This document shows, piece by piece, positions 28,098-36,456 of a stretch of 64,000 nt of DNA. The notes beneath the pieces were generated by a model. That model was not told the origin of the DNA, searched no databases, and saw only the letters and a program-made list of their open reading frames with translations. Source of the stretch: Ruegeria intermedia. Its GTDB lineage: Bacteria > Pseudomonadota > Alphaproteobacteria > Rhodobacterales > Rhodobacteraceae. The DNA is taken from positions 62,001 through 126,000 of the forward strand of contig NZ_FQVK01000006.1 of assembly GCF_900129345.1 (NCBI RefSeq). Direction: 5' to 3'. Numbering within the stretch: the first letter of the stretch is position 1; every line of letters begins with the position of its first letter. The position numbers and the translations under genes are program-made.

Positions 28098-28184
28098 ACA
28101 TTGCAACTATGGCATTTTCTCTCTTTTTTGATTGCCCCATGACCGCTATATCGCCCGAAACGCAAGCGGATTTGGAGACGTCAC

Positions 28185-29186
28185 ATGAACATCAAGGTCG
28201 GCATCAATGGTTTTGGCCGCATCGGCCGCTGTACCCTGTCGCACATCGCCGCGTCAGGCCGCAACGACATCGAAGTGATCAAGGTCAACGCCACCGGACC
28301 GCTTGAAACCTCGGCGCATCTGCTGAAATACGACAGCATCCACGGCCGCTTTCCGCGCGAGATCTCGATCAGCGGCAACACGATGGACCTGGGCCGCGGG
28401 CCGATGCAGATGTTCTCGACCTACGACATGAACGAACTGGACTGGGAAGGCTGCGACGTCGTTCTGGAATGCACCGGCAAGTTCAACGACGGGCTGAAGG
28501 CCAAAACGCACCTTGAACGAGGCGCGCAGAAGGTTCTGCTGTCGGCCCCGGGCAAGAACGTGGACAAGACGATCGTGTTCGGCGTCAACCACAACAGCCT
28601 GACCGCCAATGACAAGATGGTGTCGAATGGCTCGTGCACCACGAACTGCCTTGCCCCGCTTGCCAAGGTTCTGGACGAAGGCATCGGCATCGAAAACGGC
28701 ATCATGACCACGATCCACGCCTATACCGGCGACCAGCCCACGCTGGACCGCCGCCACAATGACCTGTACCGCGCCCGCGCCGCCGCCATGTCGATGATTC
28801 CCACCAGCACCGGCGCCGCCAAGGCCCTGGGCGAGGTTCTGCCGAACCTCAAGGGGCGTCTGGACGGCTCGGCCATTCGCGTGCCCACGCCGAACGTGTC
28901 GGCCGTGGATCTGACCTTCCGCGCCGCGCGCGAGGTTACCGTCGACGAGGTCAACGCCATCGTCGCCGAGGCCGCCAAGGGGCCGATGCAGCGCGTTCTG
29001 GGCTATGAACCGGCGCCGCTGGTGTCGACCGATTTCAACCACACCGAGGAAAGCTCGATCTTCGCGCCCGACCAGACCCGTGTCGTCGATGGCCGGATGG
29101 TCCGCGTGCTTGCCTGGTACGACAACGAATGGGGCTTCTCGGTGCGCATGGCCGATGTGGCCGTCGCCATGGGGCGCCTTAACTGA
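28185..29186 (+). CDS. gap: Glyceraldehyde-3-phosphate dehydrogenase, GapB-like
   Basis: GAPDH of 333 residues with INGFGRIGR at the N-terminus and the catalytic Cys151 in NGSCTTNC. The adenosine-ribose pocket reads VNATGPLETSAHLLKYDS: the acidic residue that favours NAD is replaced by Ala36, as in B. subtilis GapB, which is NADP-preferring and gluconeogenic. An anabolic role is therefore inferred. It sits upstream of a second gap gene, and both have LacI-type operators. A hairpin follows the stop. Confidence 0.92.
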   Translation: MNIKVGINGFGRIGRCTLSHIAASGRNDIEVIKVNATGPLETSAHLLKYDSIHGRFPREISISGNTMDLGRGPMQMFSTYDMNELDWEGCDVVLECTGKFNDGLKAKTHLERGAQKVLLSAPGKNVDKTIVFGVNHNSLTANDKMVSNGSCTTNCLAPLAKVLDEGIGIENGIMTTIHAYTGDQPTLDRRHNDLYRARAAAMSMIPTSTGAAKALGEVLPNLKGRLDGSAIRVPTPNVSAVDLTFRAAREVTVDEVNAIVAEAAKGPMQRVLGYEPAPLVSTDFNHTEESSIFAPDQTRVVDGRMVRVLAWYDNEWGFSVRMADVAVAMGRLN

Positions 29187-29209
29187 CATCACCAAGTTCG
29201 CTTGCGCAG

Positions 29210-29242
29210 AAACGCCCGCTCAGGTTATCTGGGCGGGCGTTT
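29210..29242 (+). terminator. Hairpin after gap1
   Basis: AAACGCCCGC (29210-29219) pairs perfectly with GCGGGCGTTT (29233-29242) around a 13-base loop. Only a short T run follows, so partial termination or mRNA end protection is likely. Confidence 0.6.
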
Positions 29243-29257
29243 GCGTTCGGAGCGGCA

Positions 29258-29401
29258 ATGACAAACCAAATCGCGATCTGGCTTGGAGTGCTCATTCTGG
29301 GTGGCGTGATGCTGGACTATGCCCTTGTCGGAACCGAGCATCTCCTGTTCCTAGGAAAGAAATTCTACGACCTTCTCGATTGGGTCGCCTTCTGGCGCTG
29401 A
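29258..29401 (+). CDS. 47-residue membrane peptide between the gap genes
   Basis: A short frame starting at ATG 29258 with CGGAG upstream. It encodes 47 residues with one hydrophobic helix (IAIWLGVLILGGVMLDYAL) and an aromatic C-terminus (FYDLLDWVAFWR). It ends 12 bases before the -35 element of gap2. It is too short for usual gene calling. The clean start site, membrane helix and fixed place between two metabolic genes argue that it is real. No function is known to me. Confidence 0.6.
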   Translation: MTNQIAIWLGVLILGGVMLDYALVGTEHLLFLGKKFYDLLDWVAFWR

Positions 29402-29413
29402 CCGAGGTTTTTC

Positions 29414-29450
29414 TTGACATTTTCGTCTGACTGCCCTTGTTAGCGCTAAC
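29414..29450 (+). promoter_or_regulatory. gap2 promoter with perfect LacI-type operator
   Basis: TTGACA at 29414-29419 is a consensus -35. The 12-base perfect palindrome GTTAGCGCTAAC (29439-29450) covers the -10 position, where a bound LacI-family protein would block RNA polymerase. The same half sites occur before gap1. CceR is the likely regulator by analogy with Rhodobacter. Confidence 0.7.
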
Positions 29451-29492
29451 TGATTTCAATCGCGGCCAACGGCCATTCAGACGGAGCGCGAC

Positions 29493-30497
29493 ATGACACT
29501 CAAACTTGCAATCAACGGATTTGGACGGATCGGGCGCGGCGTTCTGCGCGCCCTGATGGAGAGCGGTCGCACGGATGTGCAGATCGTGGCGATCAACGAC
29601 CTGGCCAAGCCGGAAATGAACGCGCATCTGTTCGAGTTCGACAGCGTGCATGGCCGCTACGCCAAGCCGGTCACCCTGACCGAGGCCGGGCTGGACGTGG
29701 GCGCCGGCCCGATCCGCCTGACCAGCGAGCGCGACCCCGAGGCGCTGGATTGGTCGGACGTGGACGTGGTTCTGGAATGCACCGGCGTATTCCGCACGCG
29801 CGAAGCCGCGTCGCGCCATTTCAGGAACGGCGCGAAAAAGGTTCTGATCTCGGCGCCGGCGCGCGGCGATGGCGAAGTGAAGACCGTGGTGTTCGGCGTG
29901 AACGACCACGAACTGACCGCCGCCGACACCGTGGTTTCCAACGCATCCTGCACCACCAACTGCCTGTCGCCGGTCGCGGCCGCGCTGGACGCGGGCCTGG
30001 GTATCGTGCACGGCAACATGACCACGGTGCACGCCTATACCGCCAGCCAGCCGGTGCATGACACCGCCGGCAAGGACCCGTACCTGTCGCGCGCGGCTGC
30101 CCTGTCGATGATCCCGACCACCACCGGCGCGGCTTCGGCCGTGGGGCTGGTTCTGCCGCAACTGCAGGGCAAACTGACCGGTCAGGCGATCCGGGTTCCC
30201 ACTCCGAACGTCTCGGTCGTCGATCTGGTGGTCGAGGTATCGCGCCCCACCACCGAAGACGAGGTCAACGCCCTGTTCACCGAGGCCGCGGCAAAGATCC
30301 CGACGGTTCTGGCCGCGGAAACCCGCCCGTTGATCTCGATCGACTTCAACCACGATTCCCATAGCTCGACCGTGTCGCTGGCCGAAACCAAGGTGACCGA
30401 CGGCACGCTGGTCCGCGTTCTGGCCTGGTATGACAACGAGTGGGGCTTCTCGAACCGGATGCTGGATACGGCCGCCGCGATGGGCGCCCTAGCCTAA
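29493..30497 (+). CDS. gap: Glyceraldehyde-3-phosphate dehydrogenase, NAD-type
   Basis: GAPDH of 334 residues with INGFGRIGR, the catalytic Cys153 in NASCTTNC and the NAD-type pocket IVAINDLAKPEMNAHLFEFD with Asp36 kept. This is the classical glycolytic type. Compared with gap1 upstream it differs in the cofactor pocket and in much of the NAD domain, so the two are old paralogs and not a recent duplication. Its last 9 bases overlap the end of convergent coaD. Confidence 0.94.
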   Translation: MTLKLAINGFGRIGRGVLRALMESGRTDVQIVAINDLAKPEMNAHLFEFDSVHGRYAKPVTLTEAGLDVGAGPIRLTSERDPEALDWSDVDVVLECTGVFRTREAASRHFRNGAKKVLISAPARGDGEVKTVVFGVNDHELTAADTVVSNASCTTNCLSPVAAALDAGLGIVHGNMTTVHAYTASQPVHDTAGKDPYLSRAAALSMIPTTTGAASAVGLVLPQLQGKLTGQAIRVPTPNVSVVDLVVEVSRPTTEDEVNALFTEAAAKIPTVLAAETRPLISIDFNHDSHSSTVSLAETKVTDGTLVRVLAWYDNEWGFSNRMLDTAAAMGALA

Positions 30498-30980
30498 CCG
30501 CTCTTTCAGCGCAGTATTGACCCGGGGCGTGACGAATTTCGACACGTCCCCTCCCAACCGGGCGATTTCCTTGACCAGTTTCGATGCGATCGCCTGGTGG
30601 CGGGCCTCGGCCATCAGGAACACGGTTTCGATGGAATCGTCCATCGCCCGGTTCATCCCCACCATCTGGAATTCATACTCGAAATCCGCCACCGCGCGCA
30701 GGCCACGCACGATGATCTGGGCGCCTACGTCCCGGGCGCAGTCGATCAGCAGGTTCTCGAACGGATGCGCGACGATCTCGGTGCCGGTCTGCGCGGTCAG
30801 ATGGGCGCATTCGGCCTCGATCATGGCCACCCGTTCTTCCAAGGAAAACAAGGGCCCCTTGTCGCGGTTGATTGCAACGCCGATCACCAGCTTGTCGACC
30901 AGCATCGCCGCACGCCGGATGATGTCGATGTGACCCAAGGTGATCGGATCAAAGGTTCCGGGATACAATCCAACCCGCAT
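30489..30980 (-). CDS. coaD: Phosphopantetheine adenylyltransferase CoaD
   Basis: Fourth step of coenzyme A synthesis, 163 residues from ATG 30980. The nucleotide-binding start RVGLYPGTFDPITLGH holds the (T/H)xGH motif, and GLRAVADFEYEFQM is the family's second hallmark. It is convergent with gap2, with a 9-base overlap of coding ends. Confidence 0.96.
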   Translation of the reverse strand: MRVGLYPGTFDPITLGHIDIIRRAAMLVDKLVIGVAINRDKGPLFSLEERVAMIEAECAHLTAQTGTEIVAHPFENLLIDCARDVGAQIIVRGLRAVADFEYEFQMVGMNRAMDDSIETVFLMAEARHQAIASKLVKEIARLGGDVSKFVTPRVNTALKERLG

Positions 30981-31063
30981 CTGGGCCTCCTGAGCAAGAA
31001 AATTTCTGCGCAAGCAAACACAAGTTTTCCGCAGCTGCAAGAGGCCGCTTCAGTGGCGCGGGG

Positions 31064-31501
31064 CTAATGGCCCATGATCATGCCCTGCAAGGCATCCTTT
31101 TCCATCGCCAGTTCCGACAATTGCGCCTTGACCGCGTCACCCAGCGTCACGATTCCGACCAGCTGGCCATCCTCGACGATCGGCATGTGGCGAAACCGGC
31201 CTTCGGTCATGCGGGCCAGAACGTCCTGCACCTTGTCCTGCTTGCTGGCGGTAACCAGCTTTTTGGTCATGTAGGCGCTGACCGGCTCGGTCAGGCACCC
31301 GCTGCCGCTGGCGGCCAGTTCGCGCACGATGTCGCGTTCCGACAGAATGCCCATGGCGGTCTTGCCCCCGTCCTCCGACACCACGACGGTACCGATGCGC
31401 TTTTCGGCCAGGATCCTGGCGGCGTCGGAAACGGTCGTCGAAGGCGCCACCGTCACGACCTCGTCCGTTGCCTTCGAACTCAGAATGGCCTGAACAAGCA
31501 T
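31064..31501 (-). CDS. CBS-domain protein
   Basis: A 145-residue protein made of two CBS domains, about residues 10-65 and 75-135. The hallmarks ILAEKRIGTVVV and MGILSERDIVREL lie in the first domain, and MTEGRFRHMPIVEDGQLVGI in the second. Such stand-alone pairs bind adenine nucleotides and sense energy state. The target is unknown. Start at 31501 chosen; a longer frame to 31567 has no likeness. Confidence 0.88.
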   Translation of the reverse strand: MLVQAILSSKATDEVVTVAPSTTVSDAARILAEKRIGTVVVSEDGGKTAMGILSERDIVRELAASGSGCLTEPVSAYMTKKLVTASKQDKVQDVLARMTEGRFRHMPIVEDGQLVGIVTLGDAVKAQLSELAMEKDALQGMIMGH

Positions 31502-31563
31502 GGGCAATACCTCCGATAATAATCTTCCTGTATTCCAAAGCGTTGCCGGAATAGGCACCCCTG

Positions 31564-32466
31564 TCAAGCTTGGGCTTGAGCTTCCAGCCGCGCAACCTCG
31601 TCGCGGATGCCGCGACTCAGCGCCTCGGCAAAACGATTGAGACGTTCATTGCGCTGATCGCCCTGATGGCGCACCAGGTAGAAGCTGCGGGTCAGACTGA
31701 CTTGATCCGTCAGGATTTTCCGCAGCCCGGGATGGAACGGCAGCGTAAAGTCATGGGCCACGCAGACCCCGGTGCCCAGCGATGCCTGCCGCAACTGGAC
31801 CGAGACCGAATTCGATGCAAGCGCGACACGGTCAATGCCGATGTCGTTGAGGTAGTCCAGCTCGCGATCGAAGATCATGTCGGGGATGTAGCCGATCATG
31901 CGATGCCCCCGCAGATCCGCGAGCGTGCGGATCGGGGCATGGCGTGCCAGGTAGCCTTCGGTCGCGACCATATGCAGGCGATAGTCGCTGACCTTCTGCA
32001 CCAGCAACTTGCCGGCGGTGGGCGCGCTGACGGTCAGCGCCATGTCGGCCTCGCGCCGCGACAGGTTGATGATGCGCGGCAGGGCAAGAATCTGAATGTC
32101 AAGGTCCGGGTTCGCGTCGCTGATGCGGGCACAGACCTGCGGCAGCAGATAGTTCGCGCTGCCATCGGGCGCGCCGATGCGGATCTGCCCGCTCAGCGCC
32201 TTGGTGGACCCGTCCATCGCTCCGGCCGCCGCGCGCATCGCCTCTTCGGCGGATTGGGCGTGTTCGAACAGGCGCTCTCCGGCCGAGGTCAACAGATAGC
32301 CTTGGGGCGATTTGGTGAACAGCGGCGCCTTGAGCGCCGTCTCCAGCCGCGCGATCCTGCGTCCCACCGTGGCCGGATCGATCTTCAGCCGCCGCCCCGC
32401 CGACGACAGGCTTTCCTCGCGCGCGACGGCCAGAAACACGCGCATGTCGTCCCAATTGGGGGTCAT
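31564..32466 (-). CDS. LysR-family transcriptional regulator next to mmsA
   Basis: A 300-residue LysR-type protein. The DNA-binding region holds ESLSSAGRRLKIDPATVGRR, a form seen in the branch that uses PATVGRRI in the recognition helix. The effector domain follows. It diverges from mmsA with 102 bases between starts and probably controls it in response to a valine breakdown intermediate; the effector is inferred from position only. Confidence 0.85.
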   Translation of the reverse strand: MTPNWDDMRVFLAVAREESLSSAGRRLKIDPATVGRRIARLETALKAPLFTKSPQGYLLTSAGERLFEHAQSAEEAMRAAAGAMDGSTKALSGQIRIGAPDGSANYLLPQVCARISDANPDLDIQILALPRIINLSRREADMALTVSAPTAGKLLVQKVSDYRLHMVATEGYLARHAPIRTLADLRGHRMIGYIPDMIFDRELDYLNDIGIDRVALASNSVSVQLRQASLGTGVCVAHDFTLPFHPGLRKILTDQVSLTRSFYLVRHQGDQRNERLNRFAEALSRGIRDEVARLEAQAQA

Positions 32467-32568
32467 CCCTCACCTTTGCATTTTTGCAAAACTCTTTTGA
32501 GACATTGCCCCTGTTCAGGCGATTTATGCAAGCCTATGCTGCGCCCAAATTCTGCGGAGGAGTTTGCA

Positions 32569-34068
32569 ATGCAAGACCTGACCCATTTCATCAACGGCGA
32601 ATACGCCCCCGGCACCTCGGGCCGGTTCGACGACGTCTACAACCCCGCCACCGGCGAAGTTCAGTACAGATGCCCGATGGCCAGCGCCGCCGAAACCACG
32701 GCCGCCATCGAACACGCCGCCGCCGCCCAGCCCGCCTGGGGTGCGACCAACCCGCAAAAGCGCGCCCGGGTGATGATGAAGATGGTTCAGTTGATGAACC
32801 GCGACATGGACAAGCTGGCCGAAGTGCTGAGCCGCGAGCATGGCAAGACCCTGCCCGACGCCAAGGGTGATCTGCAGCGCGGGCTAGAGGTGATCGAATA
32901 TTGCATCGGCGCCCCGCAGATGCTGAAGGGTGAGTTCACAGACAGCGCCGGCCCCGGCATCGACATGTATTCCATGCGCCAGCCGCTGGGCGTTGTCGCC
33001 GCGATCATGCCGTTCAACTTCCCGGCCATGATGCCCCTGTGGCATGTCGGCCCGGCGCTGGCCTGCGGCAACGCGGTGGTGCTGAAACCCTCGGAACGTG
33101 ACCCATCGGTCCCGCTGATGCTGGCCGAACTGTTCGTCGAGGCCGGTCTGCCCAAAGGCGTGTTCCAGGTGGTCAACGGCGACAAGGAAGCCGTGGATAC
33201 CCTGCTGGACAGCGAGATCATCCAGGGTGTGTCCTTCGTCGGATCGACCCCGATCGCGCAGTACATTTATGCCCGCGCCACGGCGAACGGCAAACGCGCC
33301 CAGTGCTTTGGCGGGGCCAAAAACCACATGATCGTCATGCCCGACGCCGACCTGGATCAGGCCGCCGACGCGCTGGTGGGCGCCGGTTTCGGCGCTGCCG
33401 GCGAACGCTGCATGGCCGTTTCGGTGGCCGTTCCCGTGGGCGAGGAAACCGCCGACGCGCTGATTGAAAAGCTGGTGCCGCGCATCGAAAAGCTGAAGGT
33501 CGGCCCCTATACCGCGGGCGACGACGTCGACATGGGGCCGGTCGTGACAGCCGCTGCCAAAGAACGCATCCTGGGCCTGATCAACTCGGGCGTGGAACAG
33601 GGTGCGAAGCTGGTGGTCGACAACCGCGACTTCAAGCTGCAGGGCTATGAGAACGGCTTTTTCGTCGGCCCGCACCTGTTCGACCATGTCACCCCCGACA
33701 TGGACATCTACAAACAGGAGATCTTCGGCCCCGTTCTGTCCACCGTCCGCGCCGGATCCTACGAAGAGGCGCTGAAGCTGGCGATGGACCATGAATACGG
33801 CAACGGCACCGCGATCTTCACCCGCGACGGCGACACCGCCCGTGATTTCGCCCACCGGGTCAATATCGGCATGGTCGGCATCAACGTCCCGATCCCGGTC
33901 CCGCTGGCCTATCACACCTTCGGCGGCTGGAAGAAATCCATGTTCGGCGACCTGAACCAGCACGGCCCTGACAGTTTCAAGTTCTACACGCGCACCAAAA
34001 CCGTGACGTCGCGCTGGCCGTCAGGCATCAAGGAAGGTGGCGAGTTCAACTTCAAGGCAATGGACTAA
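32569..34068 (+). CDS. mmsA: Methylmalonate-semialdehyde dehydrogenase (CoA-acylating)
   Basis: Converts methylmalonate semialdehyde to propionyl-CoA, the last step of valine breakdown, and malonate semialdehyde to acetyl-CoA. The 499 residues start at 32569 after GGAGGAG. The motif MPFNFPAMMPLW and the catalytic Cys in GAAGERCMAVS are typical of MmsA, which lacks the general-base Glu of other aldehyde dehydrogenases. The other valine genes lie at 38610-41670. A strong terminator follows. Confidence 0.95.
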   Translation: MQDLTHFINGEYAPGTSGRFDDVYNPATGEVQYRCPMASAAETTAAIEHAAAAQPAWGATNPQKRARVMMKMVQLMNRDMDKLAEVLSREHGKTLPDAKGDLQRGLEVIEYCIGAPQMLKGEFTDSAGPGIDMYSMRQPLGVVAAIMPFNFPAMMPLWHVGPALACGNAVVLKPSERDPSVPLMLAELFVEAGLPKGVFQVVNGDKEAVDTLLDSEIIQGVSFVGSTPIAQYIYARATANGKRAQCFGGAKNHMIVMPDADLDQAADALVGAGFGAAGERCMAVSVAVPVGEETADALIEKLVPRIEKLKVGPYTAGDDVDMGPVVTAAAKERILGLINSGVEQGAKLVVDNRDFKLQGYENGFFVGPHLFDHVTPDMDIYKQEIFGPVLSTVRAGSYEEALKLAMDHEYGNGTAIFTRDGDTARDFAHRVNIGMVGINVPIPVPLAYHTFGGWKKSMFGDLNQHGPDSFKFYTRTKTVTSRWPSGIKEGGEFNFKAMD

Positions 34069-34085
34069 CCCTTTCAGAAAACACC

Positions 34086-34120
34086 AAAAGGCCGCCACAA
34101 TCGGGCGGCCTTTTTTGTTT
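34086..34120 (+). terminator. Rho-independent terminator after mmsA
   Basis: GGCCGCC (34090-34096) pairs with GGCGGCC (34104-34110), with A-rich 5' flank and TTTTTT at 34111-34116. Confidence 0.92.
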
Positions 34121-34257
34121 GGGAGCCTCCCTTGGGCAATGGTTCGCCGGCACCCGCGACAGTCACGAAAAATTCAGCCTTCCCCTCTGGCCGGGCACCT
34201 TCCAAAGTCATAAACTCCGGGCAAAACAAAAAAGCAGTCATTCGTCAGGAGGCTCCG

Positions 34258-34854
34258 TTGACCAGCAAGATCACCCGCCGCTCAGCCCTTTTGGGCGTCG
34301 TGTCTGCCCTGACCGCCCCATCGGTGTTGCGCGCCCAAAGTCAGGATGCGTTTCCGCAGTCCGAGGACGCGATCAGCGTGCAGCCGCCCGTGCGCCGGAA
34401 CATCTCGTCCTTTTCGCAGCAGAACTGGCAGGACCATTTCGACGAAATCGGCGTCGGCTGCCTGCTGGCCGACATCACCAGCCGCGCCGTGCACTATTGG
34501 GGGCCGGACGGGACCTACAAGCTGTATCCCAGCTCGGTCCCCATGAGCGAGGAACTGACCAAGCGCGGCTATGCCGAGGTGGTGCGCAAGGCGGAAAATC
34601 CCAGCTGGACCCCGACGCCGTCCATGCGCGAGCGCGACCCGACCCTGCCGCAGCGCATCGAGGGCGGCGACCCGGGCAACCCGCTGGGCACCCGTGCCAT
34701 GTATCTGTCATGGCCCGCCTATCTGGTTCACGGCACGCATGATACGCGCAAGATCGGGCGACAAAGCTCGTCGGGCTGCATCGGCTTGTACAACCAGCAT
34801 GTCGAGGAACTGTATCCGCTGGTCCAGATCGGTACGCAGGTTCGGCTTTTGTGA
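34258..34854 (+). CDS. Tat-exported L,D-transpeptidase (YkuD family)
   Basis: Cell-wall cross-linking enzyme, 198 residues. The start is TTG at 34258: it follows AGGAGG at good spacing and gives a compact twin-arginine signal TSKITRRSALLGVV ending VLRAQ. The catalytic motif is HGT (His158) followed by SSGCIGL (Cys174), as in ErfK/YbiS/YkuD enzymes that form 3-3 cross-links or attach proteins to peptidoglycan. Tat export suggests folding before transport. It is flanked by terminators on both sides, so it is a single-gene unit. Confidence 0.9.
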   Translation: MTSKITRRSALLGVVSALTAPSVLRAQSQDAFPQSEDAISVQPPVRRNISSFSQQNWQDHFDEIGVGCLLADITSRAVHYWGPDGTYKLYPSSVPMSEELTKRGYAEVVRKAENPSWTPTPSMRERDPTLPQRIEGGDPGNPLGTRAMYLSWPAYLVHGTHDTRKIGRQSSSGCIGLYNQHVEELYPLVQIGTQVRLL

Positions 34855-34861
34855 ACTGAAA

Positions 34862-34891
34862 AAGCCCCGGGCCGCGCAGGCACCGGGGCTT
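34862..34891 (-). terminator. Terminator between L,D-transpeptidase and fasciclin genes
   Basis: AAGCCCCGG (34862-34870) pairs with CCGGGGCTT (34883-34891). On the minus strand the hairpin is followed by TTTTT, so it ends the fasciclin transcript; it may act for the convergent gene as well. Confidence 0.8.
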
Positions 34892-34914
34892 GTCTGCGTT
34901 GGTGAGTGGTAGCG

Positions 34915-35391
34915 TTATTCCGGCAGCAGAACCTTGTCGACCACGTGGATCACGCCGTTGCTGGCCTCGATGTCGGCCTGCACAACATTTGCGCCGTCAA
35001 CCTTGACTCCGTTCTTTGCGTTCACGCTCAGGCGGTCGCCCTGAACGGTCAGCACCTGCGCGCGCTTGCCGGCGATGTCCCCGGACATCACCTTGGCGGG
35101 GACGACGTGATAGGTCAGGATCGCAACCAACTGATCCTTGTTCTCGGGTTGCAGCAAGCTTTCGACCGTTCCCTCGGGCAGCGCTGCGAACGCCTCGTCC
35201 GTCGGCGCGAAGACGGTGAACGGGCCCTTGCCTTTCAATGTGTCAACCAGACCTGCGGCCTGAACGGCGGCGACCAGCGTGGTGAACGATCCCGCAGACA
35301 CGGCGGTATCCACGATGTCTGCGGCCTTGGCATTGATCGGCATGGCCAGGGCGATGGCGGCGGCTGCGCCCATGAAAGTGCGACGGAACAT
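34915..35391 (-). CDS. Secreted fasciclin (FAS1) domain protein
   Basis: A 158-residue exported protein with signal peptide ending INAKA and one FAS1 domain. The two conserved FAS1 boxes are [17 protein letters not shown] and the end segment [17 protein letters not shown]1 proteins are adhesive or matrix proteins; bacterial single-domain forms are common in Rhodobacteraceae but poorly understood. It has its own terminator and appears to be monocistronic. Confidence 0.92.
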   Translation of the reverse strand: MFRRTFMGAAAAIALAMPINAKAADIVDTAVSAGSFTTLVAAVQAAGLVDTLKGKGPFTVFAPTDEAFAALPEGTVESLLQPENKDQLVAILTYHVVPAKVMSGDIAGKRAQVLTVQGDRLSVNAKNGVKVDGANVVQADIEASNGVIHVVDKVLLPE

Positions 35392-35463
35392 GGCTGATCT
35401 CTCCTCTCCAGCGTGTTGTGGAAAGGGGTACGGCGCGGTCGCGAAACCGGATCACGAAAAAAT

Positions 35464-36315
35464 TCAGGCCCCGGCCCGTTGCACCCAGATACTCTGCGCC
35501 CTGCCGCCTTTCAGAAACGGAAGCGCCTCGACCGCGTCGGGGCGGGCGCGTTGAAGGTAATACCCGGGCCAAAGCATTGAAAACGCACCCGATTGCAGCA
35601 GCGCGTGCAGCATGTACTGCTCGCCCCATCCGGGGCAGTCATAGAAGAACCGCTTGGGATATTCGTAGGGCAGAAAAACATCGTGCACATGGATCACCAC
35701 CCCCGGTTTGAGGGCCGGAATGATCCGGCAGAACAGGTGCGCCACGTCGTTGCTCATCCGCACGACATGGCTGGAGTCGATGAACAACACATCGCCCGCA
35801 TTCAACTCGGCGAACAGCGCCGGGTCCACCTCCTCCAGCCGCTTCTGCTCGAACCGGTCGACAACATGGGCGATGTCGGCGCGGGGATAGGGGTCGATGG
35901 CCGTGAGTGTCGTGGCCAGCCCACCATCGATGATCGCCTGCCGGGTCACGCGGGTCGAGTTGCCACAACCGACCTCGATCACCCGCTTGGGGCGAAACCG
36001 CCGGATCATAAGGTACAGCGCCTCGGCGTCCGGGCTGTCATAGTATCCGTTGCCGATGCGGTATCCGGTCTGGTTGCGGGCCGGGTCCTTCAGGGCCGCC
36101 AGCGCATCCTTGTGCGCGGCGTATTCGGCAACCAAGGTGCTTATGTCGAAATCCTGCATCCCCGGCGACAGGGCATAAGCCGGACGCTCCAGCCCGCCGG
36201 CTTGCTCAAAAGCCTCAAGCCGCGCGCGCTCATCGCGTTCCGGCGCCTTGTCGATCAGCTTGACGCCAAAACGGTCCAGAATGGAGTTCAACTTGGGAAA
36301 TTTTCTGGGTTTCAC
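35464..36315 (-). CDS. Class I SAM-dependent methyltransferase
   Basis: A 283-residue soluble protein with a Rossmann methyltransferase fold. The SAM-binding motif is VIEVGCGNSTRVT, the second acidic strand is LTAIDPYPRAD and the following strand is VLFIDSSHVV. The downstream segment HVHDVFLPYEYPKRFFYD is seen in relatives near polysaccharide genes. The substrate is unknown. It stands alone on the minus strand, divergent from ybdK. Confidence 0.8.
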   Translation of the reverse strand: MKPRKFPKLNSILDRFGVKLIDKAPERDERARLEAFEQAGGLERPAYALSPGMQDFDISTLVAEYAAHKDALAALKDPARNQTGYRIGNGYYDSPDAEALYLMIRRFRPKRVIEVGCGNSTRVTRQAIIDGGLATTLTAIDPYPRADIAHVVDRFEQKRLEEVDPALFAELNAGDVLFIDSSHVVRMSNDVAHLFCRIIPALKPGVVIHVHDVFLPYEYPKRFFYDCPGWGEQYMLHALLQSGAFSMLWPGYYLQRARPDAVEALPFLKGGRAQSIWVQRAGA

Positions 36316-36456
36316 GGTGGCGACTCCGGCTTGGCAATTGGCTGCAGGTTGCTTACCGCCGCACGCGGTGTCAGTGCAAGGCGGATCGCCTCAAACCCTT
36401 GGCAAATTGGGAAATTTCGTATTCACTGATCCCGAATGGGAACAGGGAGGCCCCGC

